Made by a program: the position numbers and the translations under genes. Positions 12,101 to 24,700 of a stretch of DNA of 64,000 bases are shown one piece after another. Source of the stretch: Ricinus communis (taxonomy: Eukaryota > Streptophyta > Magnoliopsida > Malpighiales > Euphorbiaceae). Position 1 is the stretch's first letter. Every line of letters starts with the position of its first letter. The notes beneath the pieces were generated by a model. The model was not told where the DNA came from, ran no database searches, and was given only the letters and a program-made list of their open reading frames with translations. Where the stretch lies: assembly GCF_019578655.1 (NCBI RefSeq), contig NC_063257.1, forward strand, positions 7,936,001 through 8,000,000, written 5' to 3'.

Positions 12101-13841
12101 GCTCCCACACCCTTTCTAGGGTTTTCTTCCCTTCTCATTCCCCCGCCTCTCCTCTCGCCTCCCTTTGAGCCAGTCCCCTCCCACCCTCTTAATGGCCTTA
12201 GCTGCGGATGGAGGTGCCAGCAGCCATCGCGATGATGACCCTGCTTTTTGCAGTGGTCACATCGCACGATGGCGCTCGGCCCTCCTCTCGGACGGCCTTG
12301 GTCTCGACGGGTGAGGTATGAGTGGTTGTCCGTGCTTTCTGATGACCCATTCATAGTGTTCCGTCTGGTTTCTTCGTGCTGGATAGTCGCTATCACAGCG
12401 TCTATTGACGGCAGCCGAGAGGCGAGGAGGATCTAAGAACGCAAGCTTTCGTAGCTTGAATCCAGGCCTCCGAGGTAAGTGTAAATCAAATCTTGTTTTG
12501 CCCTTCTTTGGAGTTCTTCTGGATCATTAGACGGAGGAAGGTAATTTTGTAACTCTTCCCATCTAGTTAATATCTCCGTTGCATATTCTGTGGGATTTTT
12601 AGTCCCCTGAGTGATTTGAGAAAGTTCCTGCTTTAATCTGAAAATGTGAGCAAAGTTGTTTTGATGCCCGTAAAGGCCTTTTAGTTTTTCCCAGATTGCC
12701 TTTGATGACTCCATGAGTATACACAGTCGGGAAATCTGGCTTTCCATGGTATTAGTGAGCATGGACATGACCAGATGGTCATTAGTCTGCCACTCTTCCA
12801 TTCTGTCCAGTTCTTCGTCTGTTGGAGCTTCTCGAATTATGGGTTTGGGTTTTTGTTTATTTCCAGTAATGAAACCTAATTTTTTTCTGCCACTAAGGGC
12901 AATGGAAATGGATTTTGACCACTCAAAATAATTGTGGCTGCCTCGCAGGAGAATGTTTTAGACCAGCTCTGATACCATGTGAATTTTTATATAACAATGA
13001 TGAATATTTGTGTTACAAGAATTCTGAGTTTATTACATCTTGTGATGGAAATATATACATGCTGGAATTCTGAGTTTTCTTCCTAACGGATACTTCTGAG
13101 TTTTTGGAGAAAAGGTGGAAGTGACCTTTCCTGCCAGGAAAGGATGCTCCTTTTTCTCCTTGGTCAAGGATGAAAGGTCTGCACAAGCAACCTAGCTTGT
13201 GCAGCCTCTGAGACCAAAAGGAGCTGTTATTTTCTGTTTTCGTCAACATTCTGTTTAGTAGATGTAGTTTCATCATTGATGAACTTAAATTTTGATACTG
13301 AAAAGATCTGGCACATAGTGTTGGGAAGTCTAAATATGCAAAAATTCGATTTAGTCGAGTTGTATTATCAATTGTCATGTCCGGAAAAGTTATAGTTGCT
13401 AGCTAGAGGGAAAAAAGAAAAATAAAAATAAGTGAGGAGAAAACAGGGGAGGTATAGGAAACTAACCTGAAAGAAGCAAAATCTCCACGATCATTACCAG
13501 CAGGATCAACATCTTCATATCCTTAGAAGAAATAGAAGATGAGAGATACAAGGAAGAGCTAGTTCTTGAATGTAAGCTTTCTTTTCTGGGATCTCACTTC
13601 CAATGCCTGAGTCAAACCCTGAAAAAGCCGAAGAGTACCCACTAACAGAAAGAGAAGAAGGTCTCAAATCAAGGCTGTGGTTTCTTGAAAAATCGTGAGC
13701 TAGCAAGATTGATTCGTCGAAACTCTTTGTCTTCAGCTTATCTCTACATTTTTCTTTCTTGTACTTGTTTCTTGTTTCTGATGATCTGCTACTACTTTTA
13801 TTATGATTATGTTCAGAGTTTCTTCTCCACCAAGATGGCAT
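6195..13841 (-). CDS. MEKK-subfamily MAP kinase kinase kinase (MAPKKK3/YODA-like), frame broken upstream of kinase P-loop
   Basis: Ten minus-strand exons: 13598-13841, 13467-13521, 7733-8013, 7561-7648, 7406-7468, 7104-7264, 6933-7008, 6774-6833, 6552-6659 and 6195-6455. The start MPSWWRRN is typical of this family. The N-terminal half is Ser/Pro-rich with the HPLPLPPG motif. The kinase domain shows GRGTFGHVY, the AVKEV lysine, HRDIKGAN, DFG and the MEKK signature [10 protein letters not shown]. Intron 7 (6834-6932) has a GC donor. Intron 2 (8014-13466) holds a copia element; intron 1 is only 76 bp. Exon 3 does not read through: the frame of RHPLPLPPG...SSWKKGK meets TAG at 7773-7775, and the kinase frame lies one base away. 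An indel in the A5 run (plus strand 7781-7785) or a cryptic 92-bp intron (7812-7903) would reconcile them. With the frame joined the product is about 465 residues. Family members phosphorylate MAPKKs in stress and developmental signalling. Whether this copy is active is open. Confidence 0.85.
8303..8576 (-). repeat. 3' LTR of the intronic copia element
   Basis: 274 bp; on the plus strand it starts TGTAAATTTTTATATAAC and ends TTTTCGTCAACA. It matches 12978-13248 with scattered substitutions and small indels. The RNase H reading frame runs a short way into it and stops at 8555. Confidence 0.93.
8555..9492 (-). pseudogene. copia RT C-terminus and RNase H, interrupted by an in-frame stop
   Basis: The first part (9059-9415, with the same frame open further upstream) carries the RT C-terminal signature [15 protein letters not shown] and [19 protein letters not shown], then ends in a stop after NNSTT. 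The same frame resumes at once with [20 protein letters not shown], an RNase H domain with [13 protein letters not shown] and the terminal ADIFTKSL motif. Only a single premature stop separates them. The piece is one base out of frame with the preceding integrase/RT segment. Confidence 0.9.
8577..8587 (-). other. Polypurine tract of the intronic copia element
   Basis: Read on the minus strand, AAGGGGGAG lies directly before the 3' LTR start TGTTGACG. This is the expected position and composition for the plus-strand primer of an LTR retrotransposon. Confidence 0.8.
9493..10878 (-). pseudogene. copia integrase C-terminus and reverse transcriptase
   Basis: A 461-codon open stretch. It starts in the integrase core ([16 protein letters not shown], then [16 protein letters not shown]). 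A linker follows, then the RT domain with [55 protein letters not shown] and the catalytic [13 protein letters not shown]. The frame breaks just after this motif near 9493. It shares its frame with the upstream protease/integrase segment, separated by an in-frame TAG near 10969. Confidence 0.92.
10969..11799 (-). pseudogene. copia protease and integrase N-terminus
   Basis: Contains the aspartic protease motif [11 protein letters not shown], the GAG-pre-integrase segment ending HQRCGHPSD, the integrase zinc-binding cysteines ([11 protein letters not shown]) and the start of the catalytic core ([25 protein letters not shown]). The frame ends at an in-frame stop after FIKN, beyond which the integrase core continues without a shift. 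The start of this frame overlaps a repetitive Gly/Pro-coding linker shared with gag. Confidence 0.9.
12001..12950 (-). pseudogene. copia gag with CCHC zinc knuckle, frame-broken
   Basis: The N-terminal gag frame is open from about 12940 ([20 protein letters not shown]) to 12433, with the UBN2/retrotran_gag core [18 protein letters not shown] and [20 protein letters not shown] ending. A frame change follows. The second part (12001-12396) carries [14 protein letters not shown] text (here [11 protein letters not shown]) and a CX2CX4HX4C knuckle ([14 protein letters not shown]), then an Arg/Gly-rich tail. No ATG of the usual kind is seen at the N-terminus. Confidence 0.85.
12966..12977 (-). other. 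Primer binding site (initiator tRNA-Met) of the intronic copia element
   Basis: Minus-strand TGGTATCAGAGC starts immediately after the 5' LTR end. It is the standard copia primer site complementary to the 3' end of initiator methionine tRNA. Confidence 0.9.
12978..13248 (-). repeat. 5' LTR of the intronic copia element
   Basis: 271 bp, plus-strand start TGTGAATTTTTATATAAC and end TTTTCGTCAACA. It is the partner of 8303-8576. The TTCTG target duplication follows at 13249-13253. Confidence 0.93.
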
Positions 13842-16800
13842 TGTCACATACAGAGAAAAAGAAGAAGATAGAAATTGAACAGAACTATTCTTGTTATCTT
13901 CTCAACTATGTATATGTATTGATATGCAATTGTGAAAGTTTTGCCTGTTTACGCGCGTGTCTGAGAGCAAGCAACTTGAGTTGAAAGCCTATTGAAAACT
14001 AAATGGACATAGCAACATCAGATTAGATAGTTGGGGCCAGGCGGCTGGCTTTAGATGTGATTCTAAATAGTTCCAGAATAAGATTGAATTGGCCTGACAC
14101 ACTTTGTCATGCATTCATGCACATTCTTGCAATAACAATGAGAAAAATAAATTTTCTATTATTATTATAACAAAAATTTAACTAAAAATTAGTTCACGTT
14201 CTATATTTATATATCAAATCGAGAAATGATTGACACATATTTATTAATTTTAAATAATAAAATATGTGTGAATCAACGTAAAAATGTAAAACACACTTAC
14301 CGTTACTCTTCTATTACTTGATGCGCATATGTCAAATCTAAATAAATATTTTCATTATTATTATTAATTTATTCATCCTCATGCGAGTAAGGATAGCTCA
14401 ATTTGGACTGTTGTGATATGTTGTACGCTCCCTACTTCATAGACTACATTTGGACCAAAAGAAACAAAGAAAAGAAATATTTACATTCATATCCCCTTTC
14501 ATTCACTTGCTTTTGCTATGAAGTTAAACCAAGGGTTCTCTATGAATTCAATTAATATTTTATATTTTATATTTTGTCTTTGTCGGTCTATGTGCATATT
14601 TTCATGTTTGTAGCATTTGAATTCAAAGAATTGTATCTAGGGTCCATCTTCTTCAAAAGAAAAAGAAAAGGTTTAGATTCTCTAATGTTTGTGAAAACAT
14701 CATGTTTTGCATAATCCCATAATTAAAGTCAAAATAAGCAATTGAAATTAATATATAACAAATTCTAATGTATAATTGACCATTTCGAAGATTTAACCAG
14801 ATAAATTCTATTTTACATTTTGAAGCAGTTACAAAATATCTCGACTATTTATTTTGAAAAACATATTGAAATTATAATATATTTTATTTGTTTAAAATAT
14901 GAAAATTTTCAAATTTGTAATTATTTTTAATAAGATATTTTGAAAGAATTTTAGTTACCATTAGTTTATTACACTCAAATTATTTTTTTAATGTATATAT
15001 ATGAAGAGTTAATTTAGTGTGTCGACGTAACTCTCAAGGATAGGAAAACACTACCTCAAGAGTTTCATAGCTACATATCGACGTTTACCATCTCATCCGC
15101 ATGCTCTTGGACATATTATACTTAAATTAATAAAAAAAAATTATATTTAGTCTATAAAAATATTATATGTTAATAGACTAATAATTACTCTTAAATGTTA
15201 TTTATCTGGCAATAAACTAGTTCACATGTTATTACAAATAAAAGGAGGATTCATGTCATGCTTATGCCAACACGAGAGGATCACATCCGTTTTGCGAACC
15301 TTTCAACTGAAGAAATCTTTTATACTTATCCCATTATTTGTCGGCCTTTCAATTCATATATGTTGTCGTCAGTAAATCTAATGATCAAACAGAAATGTTG
15401 TGATGGACATTAAGAATCTGAAACAACGCCCACCCGCCACAGAAATTTTATTATTAGATCTTTGTTACTCATCAGCACACATATACATTTGTTGCCTCTT
15501 GGGTTCCAACTGATTCTATCATCTCATATTAAAGCAGAACAAAAGCTAAAAAACAAAAGATTTTTAAATAACATCTCCCACTCAGATTTTAAACACTCAT
15601 GATTGCGTGATTTTGGTATTTATCAGCAGCTGTTAGTATACAAGTGTGTGTTAATGAGTTATGGTTTCAATGTGGAGCAACTTGTTTTTTATTTCCCTGC
15701 AACATTTTCTAATACAATTCACTGAACGAAAGGCACCACTCATCAGTGCGTGCGGGCTGGGACTTAGATTCAGACAGATGCTAATAATTTCTCGATTATC
15801 AGACATATAACAGGATCTTCTTTCATTTGTGTGCAAGTTGCAGTGAGGGTTGAGTTCTTCCAAAGTTAATCATCTATTCTATAAAGAACGACATAAATTA
15901 AGTAAACTGAAACTAAACCGAAGTTAATCAAACTTCTCCAAAAAATAAAAATAAAAAGAAGAAAAATTTAATGATATAGTCTATAATCTCAATGATTTAG
16001 GGTCAAATCATATCTCTAAAAATCAAATATTATTATACTGTATGTTACCCTCGTGAGTATTCTCCTGTTGTCTTAAATAATTTACCCTTATACCTGACAC
16101 GGAATTTCCTAGTATTTCCTGTGAAGTTAGAGATCTTTTGAAGGTTGTGGAGCTTTAGAGTGTTAATTTGACCAGTAGCAATATTAAGCATGAAGAATTC
16201 CGGAATGCCAAAATCAAACTAAATTTAAGTATGGGAATCAAAGGAAACCGGTCATTCGAGGTTATTCACCTTGGAACCAAGAATAGGAGAGACCCACCAG
16301 ATAGCATTTAATAAATTCAGCAAATTCATCTTCTTTGAAATGGGATATGTTGGTCTGAGTCTTGAAGAATTCCTACCCTATGACCGTTCATATATGTGAT
16401 TAAGGAAATTTATAAAGAATTTGCTCTTATACATCCGCTCCATACCAAAACCTACATTTTATTGACTTGCTCATTTTCTTTTTCAAATTGGGTTACTAAA
16501 AATTCTTCAAATTTTTATTAAATTAAAAATATAAAAATCTTGTCCATATGCCTAGGATATAAGAAGGTAAGCCCTAGACGGGCTCCAGAGACTTAATCCA
16601 TCATTAGTGATGAAGATCATCCGGCACCCTAATGGATGAGGAAGTTTTTGGTGTCCCCAGTCATGAAAAATCTTTTCTGTAGCATGCAACTTGACACCCT
16701 ACTGATATTTCCAACTGATATATCACTTTCACAATTGTCCTCCACATGAACTCCTGCACCTTTTACACCTCACAATTTTGCAAGAATATCCGTAGAGATG

Positions 16801-18095
16801 GGAAAGCTTTTAAGATCGTTTGAAAATGATGCCATTGTTCTTTTCAAGAGCTGGGCACTTAGAGCCCAAAATTAAATTAAAACTCTTAATTCAAGCCTTT
16901 CTCCGAATCCAACAGTCCAGGCCCTTGAACAAATTCATACTTTTCTCATAACATAAACAACAAATTGACTCATCACATAACAGAGATTGACTCCAAATTC
17001 TCACCATTCCCACGAAGGGTGTGGTCTGATCGGTTTGTCATGTGAGAATCAATATCAACTATGTTAATAATTCAGACTAAGTTGCATCTAAAAGGTTTTG
17101 AGAGTGTAAGGGGTAGCTATTTTCACTGTTATGTAGAAAATATATGTAGAGACTTCAGCTTTAAATTCTTTTTTCTAATTAGATAAATTATTACTTTTAT
17201 ACGAAGTATAAAAATATGGTTATTCTTTGTTTTATCGATTTCAAATCTATTTTAGCTTTTCAAATTTAATATAATAAAAAATATTTATCTAAATCTTATT
17301 TATAAAATATAATAAATAAAAAATTGATATGTATATATAAGTGTTTATATTTTCGTATTAGATAATTAATACATTTTCAACGTATAAAATTAATATATAT
17401 ATGTCAATCATCGATCAGTTTGATATATAGATAAAAATATATATCAAATTAGATAAATAATTTTATAATATAATATATAAGAACTGAGTCATTATATATC
17501 TATCGCATAATTGCAATAATAAAAAAATAAAAAAAAAAGAATAGAAAAATTAACAATAATCATATGTATTAATCTATTACCCCAATGCCAAAAAAAAAAC
17601 ACTTAAATAGTTCCTTGGAAGTTTGTCAAAAGTCTGTATCCAAACCAACAAACCAGGGTTCCGATGAGTACAAAGAATGATCCAAAGCACCCAAGTAGAT
17701 GAGATGCATATGGTCAACCAATGAGGAGTCACTAAATTCAGCAATGCAGATTTTTCTTTTCTTACAAAACCTCAACCTTTGGATCATTGGATTTTTACAT
17801 GTGATAGCTTAACGAAATGTCGTCCACATGAAATATAAGGCATCTATCACCTCAGAAAAATAATAATAACAATAAAATACAAGAATATCCACTCCTAAAT
17901 AGTGGAGATAGAAAAGTTAGAGATCAGAATTTGAAAAGGAATAAATGTAAGAAAGGGAAAAAATGGATAAATAAAAATCTTGGAATAGACTCTTCTTAAT
18001 ATTATCCAGGGGACTCAAGGCCACATCTCCTTTCTCATCACAGATACTTTCTTTGGAAAGAAAAGAAAAGAAAAACGAGAGAAACATAAAGAAAG
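13842..18095. other. Intergenic region between divergent MAPKKK and thioredoxin m
   Basis: About 4.2 kb, AT-rich, holding the 5' sides of both genes. No open frame here resembles a known protein, and I see no RNA gene. A purine-rich run (AAAGAAAAGAAAAG, about 18058-18075) lies just before the thioredoxin start codon and is probably 5' UTR. Confidence 0.5.
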
Positions 18096-19257
18096 ATGGC
18101 TATGAAGAATTGCTTTCAAGTGAGTACAGTGAGTAGTGCAAGAGCAGGTGTGATGCAATGTTTTCATGTAGACAAGATTTATTTGCCAACTTATTGTAAA
18201 GGGTTGAATATATCCAATTTATCATTATCTTCGTCAGCATCTTCATCTTCTCCTTTCTTTCCCCATTTGAGAAGCAGAAGCCAAAATTCTCGCATTGTCT
18301 GCAAAGCTCGTGAGGCTTTAGATGAAGGTATATATAAATTGCAGTATTGTATAGCTACTTAGCACTTCTTGATTACTATTTTGCCTTTCATTATACATCT
18401 ACATGAATCTTTTTTTGTTGCTTCTACCTTTGGGGTTGAGTAATCAGTCTTGAAAACTTTGTTTATAAGTTCAAATATTTTAGGATCTTATAAATTTTAG
18501 TTTTGCTAATAAATAATGGTAACTCTATAAGTTATATAGGCTTCATATAAGAAAAGGGAAGACTGAGGTTCTGCTTTTCATATCATGTAATTAGTTACTT
18601 TTTAATTTTGTGGGTTCAGAAAAAAAGATTGTATTTTCTTTGAAGTCGTTAACTTGTTAAAGTTTTGATGTTTCGTCTGTCTATAAAAAAGAAAAATGGA
18701 ATTGAAGAACATCCCATCTGAAACTGGAATCTAATCCAAATTTCCAACTGACACTTTGTGATGAAATCTCGCAAATATTTGAACCCGAAATATCATCAAG
18801 AAAGCCCATTTCTGAATTTGCTAATGTTCTTCCTTTTCTGGTTAATTTTGCTGTGAACTCCTTGTTAGGGGAAATATGTATCACAAATGCATTTGTGTAT
18901 ATGCTGCATGTGAAGTGATTTATGCAAAAATCTGCAGTTCAAGCAGTGACAGATTCAGGCTGGGAGAGTCTTGTAATTGCCAGCGAAAACCCTGTTCTGG
19001 TGGAGTTTTGGGCACCATGGTGCGGACCATGCCGAATGATAGCACCGGTAATAAATGAATTGGCAAAGGAATATGCCGGGAAGATTGCTTGCTTCAAGGT
19101 AAACACCGACGAATGCCCAAATATTGCCAACAAGTATGGAATAAGGAGCATACCAACAGTACTCTTCTTCAACAAAGGAGAGAAGAAAGAAAGCGTCATC
19201 GGAGCAGTGCCGAAGACTACTCTGTCCAGTACCATAGAGAAATACGTAGACGCCTGA
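18096..19257 (+). CDS. Thioredoxin m-type, chloroplast
   Basis: Two exons, 18096-18327 and 18938-19257, joined across a phase-1 GT-AG intron, encode 183 residues, the usual precursor length. Residues 1 to about 70 are Ser-rich, basic and poor in acidic residues with no predicted structure, as in a stromal transit peptide ([13 protein letters not shown] near its end). The mature part has FWAPWCGPC with the redox cysteines Cys106 and Cys109 (WCGPC 105-109) and the cis-proline in SIPT (Pro150), and it ends in YVDA. In this family the reduced dithiol, recharged by ferredoxin- or NADPH-linked thioredoxin reductases, activates stromal enzymes such as malate dehydrogenase and supports 2-Cys peroxiredoxins. 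The CGPC active site and the KVNTDECP segment point to the m class. I cannot tell which m isoform. The sequence appears intact. Confidence 0.95.
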
Positions 19258-21795
19258 AACCACAACTTCAAGATTGCAGCGACTATGACAATCAAATCAC
19301 TTGCATGACACTCTTCAATCTTTCTTCTATCTTATGTAAATCTCACTTTTCAATCATTAAATTCACTTCTGCATATTTCAGACATGAATACTTGTCTACA
19401 TCTTCAGTTCAGATATTATTTATGTAAAAAGAAAAAGAAAAAAACAACTGATATTCCGATTGGATAATGTTTCTATTCGAGATAATATATTGATATTTGT
19501 CATTTAAAAAAGAAAAAGAGAGTTTTTTGAGTTTTTTTTTTTTTTTTCCACAGAAATTATTAATCAAGAAAAGGTCTAATTGTTAGAACAGAATAAAGGT
19601 AGCTCTTGTTATGAGATTTGAAAAGCTGAAGGTACGGAGATAAAGTGGAAGGGTTTCTTTTTACAGAAGTACGGGAACGTGGGGGAAGATTTTTATTTTT
19701 ACCCTCTTTTTTTTTTCTATAATTTTTTTTAACACTTTCTTTTCTCAAAAGGTTTTATTTATTCGATTTTCTTAACTACATTATAATATTTTTTATATCT
19801 TGTTATTTTTAAATAATTATTTTATTTTATTTTAATTATATTTTCATATATTTTAAACTACACTTGGTAATATTATAAATATATTTTTATATCATCAAAA
19901 CACTAATTACTGTAAGAACATATAATATCATTTAATTTATAAATATTAAACATAAAAATATAAAATAAAAATAATAAATATACCTCATTTGATTGATTTC
20001 GCAATAATACAAATTAAGAATTATATCTATTTATTTTCATAATATATCTATTTGGTATCTTATAAATATACTTTTAGTATTCTTCTCTCAAAAAAAAAAT
20101 TTAAAAAATTAAAGTAAATAAATTTTCAATATCTTTTAGATAAGTATTTTTAGTTTGACAAAATTCTGAAAAAATAAAAAAGATATAAAATAAGAACTAA
20201 ATTTATAATAATATAAATTAAAAATAATTTTTTTTCAGTATATTTTAAACATATCATTAATATCTTTTTTAATGAAATTTTAAAAAATAAAAAATATATA
20301 AAATAAGAATTGAAATCATAATAATACAAATTAAAAATAATTTTTTTTGATATATTTTAGATATATTTTTATATCTTTTTCTAACAAAATTCTAAAAGAA
20401 TTATAATAATACAAATTAAAATAAATAAACTTTTGGTATTTTTTAAGTATATTTTTATTTTATTTTATGAAATTCTAAAAAACTAAAAAAAATTAAAAAA
20501 ATTGAAGTCACAAACAAATTAAAAATAATCTTTCATATAATTTTTAGGTAAATATTTTTTAGTATATTTTCAATATTTTATATTCTAAAAACTGTATAAA
20601 TAAAAATTCCAAAAAAACCATATAAATTTAAAAAGGAAAAGGTGACCGTAAAAATAAATATTTTTTTTAGAAAAAGAGTGCACTGCAAATTTCTTCAAGA
20701 CGAATTCGAAAAGCGCCCAATATTTGTATTTTTTAATCAAAAGAGGCCCAATTCTTTTTCTTTTCAAGCGAAAACAGAATTTCATCAAAGCCCTCCACAA
20801 TAACCTTTTTCCTATGAATTTGAAAGTGGAATGGGCTTGGGAAATAGATCCCATTAAGATCCGACCTGATTTAACACAAAATTTGGATGTGGGTTAATTA
20901 ATAATTAGTATTTTAAAAAATTATTACTATTAGAGGGGCTTGACCAGAAAATTAAGCCCGACAAGGCTGAGCCAGAGCTGAATCCAAGCATAAACAGGTC
21001 AGCCCCACAAGATTATATTCCAGTCAACTTTAGAAGAAAAATATAACCACAGCTCATCTTGATTAGACCATGTTCTTCATCTGATTTTGCATCCCCTCTG
21101 ACCAATGATAAGACCAGGTCACTCGCTAAAAAAATAATAATAATTATCTTGGAATAATTACACGACAATTACATTATTATTAATTACAAGCCGGCACGAC
21201 CTGGCAAAAAGACTGGAACTAGGAACTACCTGCGGACTTGCTGACAAGTAAACCAGGCAGCGCAGAAGGAAATAAGAGTGCGACATTGGAAAACTGAAGA
21301 TCATTCTAAAAGATATAGCAGTAAACATAACACTCTAGCCACTGCTTAATGGAATTATTCTACAGCGATGCTGCTATCAGGCACATCATGAATATACACA
21401 CCCAGATAGAGAGGAGAGAGAGATACATACGCTATTTTATATGACCTGGAAAATAAGCAGGAACTACACAGAGAAAGAGCTTTCAACCAGATAACCATTC
21501 CTCCCTGAATCCATTTCCTAGACTGTTAAAAGTTGGAAAAGATGCTGTATTGAATCATAAATTAGGAAAAACAATTAGAAGAAAATGAAGCAACTCAAAG
21601 AGGATTTAACATTTCATTGATAAAACACTATGCTATATGTTTTACTTTTTCTCTGAAATTAGTACAAGGTGGCAGGTCAGCCCTGATAACTAGTCCGTCG
21701 TGCGATGCCAGGGCTATAGGAAATTCTGCCCACGCTCATGCTGCACAAGCAGCTACAATCAAAGTACTGAAACATCAGTATCATTGATGGAGCCT
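19258..21795. other. Intergenic region between convergent thioredoxin m and SEUSS
   Basis: After the thioredoxin 3' UTR comes very AT-rich DNA, including the degenerate tandem repeats listed separately. The segment 21560-21795 next to the SEU stop is more mixed in composition and probably contains the SEU 3' UTR. No gene was recognised. Confidence 0.5.
20000..20560. repeat. Degenerate AT-rich tandem repeats
   Basis: The phrase AATAATACAAATTAA recurs with variations at about 20003, 20209 (as AATAATATAAATTAA), 20325 and 20407. Each copy is followed by a T-run, TATTTTA, and a segment like AAATTCTAAAA. Spacing is irregular (about 80-200 bp), so this looks like a decayed satellite-like array rather than a coding region. 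Confidence 0.5.
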
Positions 21796-24700
21796 TCAAG
21801 GGGATGGTTTCCAATCAAACGGAAGATTATTAAATCCATTAACAGCTCCTAGCCCACTAAGCAGTTGATTTCCCAAATCCTGCTGTTGATGATTCATGCT
21901 TGGTTCTCGAACCATCGATTGCATCCCCACCCGGCCATTCAACATGGAATTATTTCCCATTGTAGCTCTAATTCCATTAATCATGGCAGATTGCCCGAGC
22001 CCGCCACCCATGGGGCCAAATCCACCGCCACCAATTCCAGAATTAGTAACTGTCCCATTCCCCACCAGGCCATTTCCTCCATTGACAACCCCATTGTTAC
22101 TTGTTGACAAGATTCCATTAACATTCTTCATATCATTGCCCAAAGGGCCAACCCCAGCCATACCACCTGTGCCATTAAGTTGGTTGGACATCATCATTTC
22201 ATGTATGATTTTCTGAACAGAGCTTTGAGAATCACTATGGTCAGCATCACTAGAAAGAGCTGGCTGTTGCAATGGATTATTTGCCGGTGAATTTGTAGAA
22301 CTAATATGATTTGCAGCTGTTAAGGCACTATGAGATGTTTGTGTAGGATTGTTGGATGAGGAAGGCGTCGGCGATTGGAAAGGAGAAGGATTAGGTTGTG
22401 CCTGCGGAATTGTGCTAGAGGACCCAGGAGATGGAACCTGAACAGAATTTCCTCCATATGGGCTGCTTGCATTATTCAGAGAACTTTGTTGTCTTGAATT
22501 CATAGAATTCTGGTGGAGAAGCCCAACAATAGCACTGGCAGAGGTAGATGCAGATGCTGTAGTGATGGAGTTATTTACACTAGACACACCATTGCTAGCA
22601 GCAATTTGCATACCACCAGCCTGGATGGAGCTTTGATCACTGTTTGAGTTCTGGGGCATTGTTTGCTGCTGCTGCTGCAGTTGTTCCTCAGGCTGTTGAG
22701 ATTGACTATGAAGCCCAGATGAGGCACTTGTCCTCCTAGGGAACTTTGCCAAACTCTCTGAGAACAAACAATTAAATGAGATCAAGGGTCCCTTATATGA
22801 AACATTATATGCTCATACGAAAACAAATAATCTAAAGCACAGATGAGAAAACTAAAAAAGGCGGAGAAGAAGCATATACTACAGGGCAAATCAGTAAAGA
22901 GATCAAAGAAATAAAGAACAGACAGCAGACACATAAGAAAATTCACCTCCTAGAAAGCACACTGCATTGCAAGCACATACGTTCCCAAGGTGTCCAGTAT
23001 TGCAATTTAATAAATTACAATTCATTGTCCTAAAGGGTCAAAAAAGTTGATGCAAACAGGTATACAACTACGTTAATAGTTGAAGGGCAACGACCCTGCC
23101 TTTTTTCTGTGCCATCTTTACTCTAGGCCCTTCTGAAATAGAAAAGCAGATGGAACTATCGGTACATTTTAGTTCACCTATGATACCCCTAACAACTTCA
23201 TCTATGGTTCACCTAAACATTACATATGACAAAGAATCACAAAACAAGTCATACGACATGAGAAGCACAAAATCATACAATCAGATAATGATAATACACT
23301 AGAACAAATTCATCACCCAGATATCACCATAGGTCTGGTTGAAGTAGACATAAGTTCTGAGGATTCTATTACTACTAACAGGTCATCAACTTTGGAACAA
23401 AATAAGGTCTACACCTGAAAAGAAACAAATCCTCCAAATGATGAACAAGAAGAAAGCTACTGATAAAGAGGTAACCTGAAATATGAATATGCTAATACTG
23501 TTCATTGCATTTTAAAATACATATAGTTTGTTAGTTTTAACCATCTAGGAAGTTAAACAACCTTATTCTATAAGCAAATGGACATCAATAATGGAACACC
23601 CATATGATAACATACCCCAATAGACTCTTACATATTGCATTGAAAAAATACTACAAGTACATAAATTTTCAGAATCAATGCCCTGATTATGCCAAGAGAA
23701 TTGTCAAAGATTGAAGAACAGATAAGAACTACAAGAAACAGTAATCAAACTTACCCATAGGTCCAGTCCTTGTTTCTCGGCTGTAATCTATCAAGTCTTT
23801 CATACTATTTACCACTTCAGATATCTGCAACAATATTGAACAGATTGTCAAGAAAAGTGCAGTAATCACTCAAGACTGGAGAAAACCAGCAGTATAAGTT
23901 TGGTAACAGAATCCTATGACAAAGTTTCCATCATTTGATTGCCCTTTTCAAGGCCATTTCCTTAATAATATTATAAATGCACAGGCAAACTAAAACATTG
24001 AAACTGTTTATAATCCATGATATAGCATGTAGATGCACTAAAAACTGCATTATCAAAACCATGACTGATTTACAGCCATGATTGTTATCAAAAGAAATTT
24101 CAACAATTATTGACAAATCATCTCAAGGCTCAGAGCAACAAGCCAGTAATTGAGACAGAAACTCACAAGCATGATTAAAATCCCGACAGAAAAAGTATCT
24201 TAAATTTGAGGGATAAACCAAATAGATAAAAGAATTTAAAAATACACATATTAGAGGATAAAGGGCTAGGCTGTAGAATGTGCAAATGAGAGAGAAAAGG
24301 AGTATCTATTTCTAAGAGGAAAGTAAAGAATCACAAACAAGTACAGTGTGGTCTCGTAACTGCTGGGTTTTATGAAAATAAATAAGGGCAGTTCCTCACA
24401 ATTCTCTGCAACGCTCATTTTAGAGGAATATTTTATTTTCCATAGAAACAGCAAAAAGCAGTATAGGAGAAAACATCGAGATTAAATCCAACAATACAAT
24501 GGAAATTTAAAATTACAATGCAGATATGTTAGGGGGGAAAAATATACAGTAACTCAAACCAGGAGGCTCCTCTCCTAGTTAAAAATTCTTACGACTCCCC
24601 AAGTGCAAACTCATCCAGGAGGCCACTTCCCTAATCTAAAATTCTTACGATGCCAAAGTGCAAACTCACCCAGTCACTACCACTACTTGTAACCTTGATG

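Larger units (their letters stand above)
8303..13248 (-). mobile_element. Ty1-copia LTR retrotransposon, full length but mutated, in MAPKKK intron 2
   Basis: A 4946-bp element flanked by the 5-bp target duplication TTCTG (8298-8302 and 13249-13253). Two near-identical LTRs end in TG...CA. On the minus strand the order is 5' LTR, primer site TGGTATCAGAGC, gag, protease, integrase, reverse transcriptase, RNase H, polypurine tract, 3' LTR; integrase before RT defines copia. It lies in the same orientation as the host gene. Coding is broken by in-frame stops after FNFIKN (near 10969) and after NNSTT (near 9059), a frameshift near 9493, and frame changes in gag near 12435, 12000 and 11800, so it should not be autonomous. 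The LTRs differ by a few percent by eye, so insertion is not very recent. Confidence 0.95.

Noticed and set aside
11734..12119. Plus-strand open frames rich in Gly/Trp/Leu
   Set aside because: Antisense of the repetitive copia gag linker; no independent support.
15651..15863. 70-codon minus-strand frame with several Cys
   Set aside because: No splice partners, no family resemblance, in AT-rich intergenic DNA.
18939..19295. Long antisense frames over thioredoxin exon 2
   Set aside because: Shadows of the coding strand; the plus frame carries WCGPC.
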